A stretch of 64,000 nt of DNA from Nostoc sp. TCL26-01 (GTDB lineage Bacteria > Cyanobacteriota > Cyanobacteriia > Cyanobacteriales > Nostocaceae): positions 4,930,001 to 4,994,000 of the forward strand of contig NZ_CP040297.1 in assembly GCF_013393945.1 (NCBI RefSeq), given 5' to 3'. Shown piece by piece: positions 60,220 through 64,000 of the stretch. The translations under genes were made by a program, and so were the position numbers. The notes beneath the pieces are model-generated. The model had not been told where the DNA came from. It worked only from the letters and a program-made list of their open reading frames with translations, and made no database searches. Each line of letters begins with the position of its first letter. Positions within the stretch are counted from its first letter, which is position 1.

Positions 60220-61014
60220 ATGACCCCCTCACAAGACGTAGATACCAGAACCACCCCTGACATTGATACAGAAGGATATGGCAACTCAGAAATGGAGGCT
60301 CAAGATGAGTTGCCAGATGAAGTGGAAATGTCTCTATTTGACCATCTCGAAGAGTTACGCCAACGGATTTTTTATGCCCTAATTGCTGTAGCAGTAGGTA
60401 TTGTTGGCTGTTTCTTTGCTGTCAAACCAATTGTCCAACTCTTAGAAGTCCCAGCCCAGGGAGTAAAATTTCTCCAACTAGCACCAGGAGAGTATTTCTT
60501 TGTTTCTCTCAAGGTAGCCGCTTACAGTGGCTTGTTGCTTTCTAGCCCTTTCATCCTCTATCAAATCATTTTATTTGTGCTTCCAGGTTTAACTCGCCGT
60601 GAACGTGGGTTACTTGGGCCGATAGTTTTAGGTTCAAGTGTGCTGTTTGTAGCTGGTTTAGTATTTGCCTATTTACTTTTAATTCCCGCCGCGTTGAATT
60701 TTTTCATCAGCTATGGTGCAGATGTTGTCGAACAATTGTGGTCAATTGACAAATATTTTGAATTTGTGCTGCTGCTATTATTCAGTACTGGTTTAGCATT
60801 TCAAGTCCCGATTATTCAATTGTTATTGGCTAATTTAGGCATAGTTTCTTCAGGTAGAATGCTTGCTGGTTGGCGCTTTGTCATTATGGCAGCAGTAGTC
60901 TTAGGCGCTGTTCTCACTCCTTCTACAGATCCTCTAACTCAAAGCTTGTTGGCTGGTGCAGTACTTGGGCTTTATTTTGGTGGGATTGGTTTAGTAAAGC
61001 TGACAGGTAAATAG
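60220..61014 (+). CDS. tatC: Sec-independent (Tat) translocase subunit TatC
   Basis: 264 residues, six membrane helices. SLFDHLEELRQRIFYALIAV is the conserved N-terminal twin-arginine-binding segment with the essential Glu; FLQLAPGEYFFVSLKVAAYS and FVLPGLTRRERGLLGPIVLG are further signatures. It recognises twin-arginine signal peptides of folded proteins, such as the Rieske protein PetC, in the thylakoid and plasma membranes. tatA/tatB genes are not in the window. The acidic N-terminal 40 residues are typical of cyanobacterial TatC. Confidence 0.95.
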   Translation: MTPSQDVDTRTTPDIDTEGYGNSEMEAQDELPDEVEMSLFDHLEELRQRIFYALIAVAVGIVGCFFAVKPIVQLLEVPAQGVKFLQLAPGEYFFVSLKVAAYSGLLLSSPFILYQIILFVLPGLTRRERGLLGPIVLGSSVLFVAGLVFAYLLLIPAALNFFISYGADVVEQLWSIDKYFEFVLLLLFSTGLAFQVPIIQLLLANLGIVSSGRMLAGWRFVIMAAVVLGAVLTPSTDPLTQSLLAGAVLGLYFGGIGLVKLTGK

Positions 61015-61019
61015 CGAAT

Positions 61020-61170
61020 CAGTTATAGCAGGAAACAGGAAACAGGAAACAGGGAACAGGGTTGAAAGTCTATTAGTGTATGAATTTTGTGGTCAATTCT
61101 GTATCTCATTCAAGTGAATACCGCTATATCAGTTATCAGTTATCAAAGTACTGATAACTGATAACTATTG
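61020..61170. repeat. short tandem repeats (GGAAACA, AGTTATC)
   Basis: CAGGAAACAGGAAACAGGAA, and TCAGTTATCAGTTATCAAAG with its inverted partner ACTGATAACTGATAACT (61128-61166), which can form a hairpin between tatC and the convergent hydrolase gene and may act as a bidirectional terminator. Confidence 0.7.
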
Positions 61171-61186
61171 AAATTCATCTATCAAA

Positions 61187-62224
61187 TTAAGATGAGATTG
61201 GCATAGGTTCAGTAGATTTAATGATGTGCATTCCTGCTGCTGCAAACCTAGCAAACGCCGCATCGGCTTGTTCTGTGTAGTCCACAACTCCTGGAACTAC
61301 GACAGGGGAAGTACAATCTTCTAGCAAGTAAACTTTTTTAGCAAGACTAGGATCTATGTGTTGGATTTCTGTTAATAAATCATCAATCGTCCAAGCAACA
61401 CAATGACTTTTAGCTTGTCCAGCAATGATGACAGCATCAAATTCTAAAAGTTGCTGAATTAGGCGCTGGTTTTTTTGCGCTAGAGGATTTTCATCAAACC
61501 CAATTAAAACTTCTGGACGCAAAACAGAATAATTTTCTGTTAAAGGGTTATCACCTTTAATTTCAAATTGGGTGGGACTTTGACGAACCAGACTATGAAA
61601 AAATATCGCTTCTTCGACTGAGGCAACCAAAGCATGACCAATTCCTCCCAACATAGAATGATAAGGCCAAACTATTAAAGGATACTTGCCATTTTGACTG
61701 AGTTGTTTGACATAGTGGTAAGCGTGTTTTTTTAATAACTCATAATCACCATGAGTAATGCTGTTAGCTACATCTGGATTAACTTGCCAAATACCTTGAT
61801 CAATATCTGTCGGAGAGATATTGGTAACTGCTGGTATGGGGTGTTCACCTAACTGATTTACCCAAAAAATTGGGTGAAATATTTGTGTTGCTGTATGAGT
61901 ATCTAGGGTAGGAATGATTTTGGTAATCACGCCTAAATGATGATAGATAAATTCACAGATTCTTCTATTATCGTCAACTGCTCCAGTTCCAGATTTACCA
62001 CCAACAAATAACTCAAATCCGGGAATACAGAAAGTATTCTGAACATCTATCAGTAATAGGCAAATACGAGTTTGATCTAAGATTGCAGGTTGAATATTGT
62101 GTTTTTTTTGCCATGCTGTTGCTGCTGCTGCTCTTTCTTGATAGGGTACACGCCAGACTTCGCTAACTTTTTCTGAGTGAAAGTGAGGAGGAGTGGGTAA
62201 TTGAGTTGTGATGAGATTATTCAT
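61187..62224 (-). CDS. isochorismatase-like cysteine hydrolase
   Basis: 345 residues, longer than the usual 180-220 because of an N-terminal extension and inserts. ICLLLIDVQNTFCIPGFELF holds the catalytic Asp and VIIAGQAKSHCVAWTIDDLL the catalytic Cys; a Lys in LLKKHAYHYV is the likely third residue. Nicotinamidase-type enzymes in this superfamily use this triad. The substrate is not readable. It is divergent from the epimerase gene across 67 bp, so promoters may overlap. Confidence 0.8.
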   Translation of the reverse strand: MNNLITTQLPTPPHFHSEKVSEVWRVPYQERAAAATAWQKKHNIQPAILDQTRICLLLIDVQNTFCIPGFELFVGGKSGTGAVDDNRRICEFIYHHLGVITKIIPTLDTHTATQIFHPIFWVNQLGEHPIPAVTNISPTDIDQGIWQVNPDVANSITHGDYELLKKHAYHYVKQLSQNGKYPLIVWPYHSMLGGIGHALVASVEEAIFFHSLVRQSPTQFEIKGDNPLTENYSVLRPEVLIGFDENPLAQKNQRLIQQLLEFDAVIIAGQAKSHCVAWTIDDLLTEIQHIDPSLAKKVYLLEDCTSPVVVPGVVDYTEQADAAFARFAAAGMHIIKSTEPMPISS

Positions 62225-62291
62225 ATAGCACTCTGATTTGCTTCCGGAAATTACTTATAATTAACGCTGTTGGTTTGGAACAGGAGAGGAT

Positions 62292-63476
62292 ATGATGAGG
62301 CAAGATTGGCAACAGCTAGCAGAACTGTACAAAAATACTCTCCTTGATCATGTATTGCCCTTTTGGGAAAATCACTCCCTCGACTGGGAACAAGGCGGTT
62401 ACTTTACTTGCCTCGATCGCCAGGGTAAAGTGTATGATACAGACAAATTTATCTGGTTGCAAAATCGCCAAGTTTGGACTTTTTCTATGATATGCAACCA
62501 GTTAGAAAAACGGGAAAACTGGTTGAACATTGCCAAAAATGGGGCTAAATTTTTAGCTCAACACGGCCGAGATGCAGAGGGTAATTGGTATTTTGCTCTC
62601 ACTCGCACAGGGGAACCATTAGTTCAACCCTACAATATTTTTTCTGATTGCTTTGCAGCAATGGCATTTAGTCAATATGCCCTAGCCTCTGGTGCAGAAT
62701 GGGCCAAAGATGTCGCTATGCAAGCATATAACAACGTTCTCCGCCGCCAAGCAAATCCCAAGGGAAAATATACTAAAGCTTACCCCGGCACACGTCCCAT
62801 GAAATCTTTATCTGTGCCGATGATTTTAGCCAATCTCACTTTAGAAATGGAGTGGTTGTTATCTCCGGAAACGTTGGAAAAAGTCTTAGCTGCAACTGTT
62901 CAAGAAGTGATGGGTGATTTTCTGGACACAGAACGGGGGTTGATGTACGAAAATGTTGCTCCTGATGGTTCCCATATTGATTGTTTTGAAGGACGACTAA
63001 TTAATCCTGGTCATGGGATCGAGGCGATGTGGTTTATTATGGATATTGCCCAACGGCAAAACGACAGCAAAACTATCAACCAAGCTGTTGATGTAGTGTT
63101 GAATATTCTCAATTTTGCTTGGGATAGTGAATACGGCGGCTTGTACTATTTTATGGATGCTAATGGTCATCCACCACAGCAACTAGAATGGGATCAAAAA
63201 TTGTGGTGGGTACACCTAGAATCGTTGGTAGCATTGGCAATGGCTTATCGCTTAACAGGACGTACAGACTGTTGGGAATGGTATGAAAAAATGCACGATT
63301 ATACTTGGGCGCACTTTGCCGACTCAGAATATGGCGAATGGTTTGGCTACCTAAATCGCCGTGGTGAAGTATTATTAAATCTGAAAGGTGGCAAATGGAA
63401 GGGATGTTTTCATGTACCCCGTGCTTTATATTTGTGCTGGCAACAGTTTGCTGCTTTGAGTTCACAGTCAAGTTAA
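62292..63476 (+). CDS. N-acylglucosamine 2-epimerase
   Basis: 394 residues, an (alpha/alpha)6 barrel. MMRQDWQQLAELYKNTLLDH and PFWENHSLDWEQGGYFTCLD open it; GKYTKAYPGTRPMKSLSVPM, INPGHGIEAMWFIMDIAQR and KWKGCFHVPRALYLCWQQF carry the two catalytic His sites (GHG and FHVPR). From memory it is nearly identical along its whole length to the ATP-activated GlcNAc 2-epimerase characterised from an Anabaena strain, which interconverts N-acetylglucosamine and N-acetylmannosamine. AGGAGAGGAT precedes the ATG. The function call is firm for the family. Confidence 0.92.
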   Translation: MMRQDWQQLAELYKNTLLDHVLPFWENHSLDWEQGGYFTCLDRQGKVYDTDKFIWLQNRQVWTFSMICNQLEKRENWLNIAKNGAKFLAQHGRDAEGNWYFALTRTGEPLVQPYNIFSDCFAAMAFSQYALASGAEWAKDVAMQAYNNVLRRQANPKGKYTKAYPGTRPMKSLSVPMILANLTLEMEWLLSPETLEKVLAATVQEVMGDFLDTERGLMYENVAPDGSHIDCFEGRLINPGHGIEAMWFIMDIAQRQNDSKTINQAVDVVLNILNFAWDSEYGGLYYFMDANGHPPQQLEWDQKLWWVHLESLVALAMAYRLTGRTDCWEWYEKMHDYTWAHFADSEYGEWFGYLNRRGEVLLNLKGGKWKGCFHVPRALYLCWQQFAALSSQSS

Positions 63477-63519
63477 TTTTAAATTAGGCTAAGACTAGAG
63501 ATTTTTGGTAATTGGTCTT

Positions 63520-64000
63520 ATGAGTGTTGTCACACCAAAGCGATTCACTATAGATGAATATCATCAATTGATAGAACTGGGATTTTTAAAAGAAGGCGAT
63601 CGCATAGAATTAATCAGAGGAGAATTAATCCAAATGGTAGCTAAGGGAACGCCTCATACAGTCTGCGGTTCTATTCTCTGTCGTCAATTAGATCGACTTT
63701 TGGGTGACACAGTTGTGATTCGTAGACAAGACCCAATTACTTTACCCAATCAGAGTGAACCAGAACCAGATGTAGTTATTGCACGCGGGAGAGATGAAGA
63801 TTATCTCGCTCATCATCCCTACCCCCAAGATATTTTACTAGTGATAGAAATTTCCGATTCTACATTAACCTATGACCAAACCAAGAAGTTAGAAATATAT
63901 GCAGAAGCAGAAATTTTAAATTATTGGATTGTAGATTTAAATGCTCTTCAACTTGAGCGTTATAGTCAGCCTTATCAAGATACTCATGGTAAATTTAATT
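63520..64000 (+). CDS. Uma2-family (DUF820) protein, 3' end outside the window
   Basis: A frame of 160 codons starts at ATG (MSVVTPKRFTIDEYHQLIEL) and runs off the right edge. GFLKEGDRIELIRGELIQMV, PEPDVVIARGRDEDYL, ILLVIEISDSTLTYDQTKKL and IYAEAEILNYWIVDLNALQL are the conserved Uma2 blocks, with the Asp/Glu-x-Lys site in EISDSTLTYDQTKK. It is the most typical of the three Uma2 genes here. About 30 residues are missing at the end. Confidence 0.85.
   Translation, partial: MSVVTPKRFTIDEYHQLIELGFLKEGDRIELIRGELIQMVAKGTPHTVCGSILCRQLDRLLGDTVVIRRQDPITLPNQSEPEPDVVIARGRDEDYLAHHPYPQDILLVIEISDSTLTYDQTKKLEIYAEAEILNYWIVDLNALQLERYSQPYQDTHGKFN

Overview
The window is chromosomal DNA of a filamentous, probably heterocyst-forming cyanobacterium (Nostocales; Nostoc/Anabaena/Trichormus type). 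The evidence is chlorophyll synthase, a cyanobacterial P-II protein, a PetP-like protein, many GCGATCGC (HIP1) octamers inside genes, and dense heptamer-type short tandem repeats (TTGCCTA, GTCAATG/GTCATTA, GAGTGAGG) between genes. The last complete gene is, from memory, very close to the N-acylglucosamine 2-epimerase described from an Anabaena strain. No rRNA, CRISPR array or prophage is visible; there is one tRNA, for Arg (CCG).

Layout. 1-10575 (minus strand): a cell-surface polysaccharide cluster. In transcription order it has an ABC-2 permease and ATPase (Wzm/Wzt type), a coiled-coil methyltransferase with five 42-bp internal repeats, two GT4 glycosyltransferases, a decayed GT2 fragment, a small ORF whose 3' end is supplied by a 163-bp MITE, a YfhO-like membrane protein, a polyprenyl-phosphate GT2 and the start of a GtrA flippase. 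10694-16380: a Uma2 protein, petP-like, an ArsA-like ATPase, chlG, two small membrane proteins and glnB. 16566-23130: a DUF1822/sigma-like pair, three toxin-antitoxin loci or remnants, a Uma2 protein and hisC. 23345-27838 (minus): a ThuA-like protein, a red-chlorophyll-catabolite-reductase-like protein, a nitrilase-fold protein lacking two of three catalytic residues, and an aldehyde dehydrogenase. 28057-36809: DUF6174, a flotillin-like protein, cobM, lgt, an HNH nuclease and a TPR lytic transglycosylase.

36933-44262 is the accessory region of most interest. A 1398-residue nSTAND/WD40/TPR protein lies 20 bp downstream of a 127-residue protein resembling a Bell-type (HeLo-like) membrane-active domain. 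The last 20 residues of the small protein match residues 10-29 of the large one in 13 of 20 positions, around an IQQGD core. This is the architecture expected of an amyloid-signalling NLR-type immune or cell-death pair. It is followed by a VapBC pair and an IS605-type element (tnpA and tnpB divergent).

44538-64000: a TauD-family dioxygenase, tRNA-Arg, an M23 peptidase, a phosphodiester-glycosidase-family protein, a two-gene ABC exporter, a short adenylate kinase, rph, pgl, a zinc-ribbon/FHA protein, an M50-like protease, a VWA protein, a coupled DUF6745 pair, tatC, a cysteine hydrolase, the epimerase and a Uma2 gene cut by the window edge.

Intergenic DNA is unusually rich in palindromic and tandem repeats. 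At least two MITE-like families, a 65-bp repeat in two copies, a 37-bp repeat in four copies and a 48-bp AT-rich repeat upstream of both glnB and hisC are visible. Function calls come from reading motifs by eye; no database search was run.
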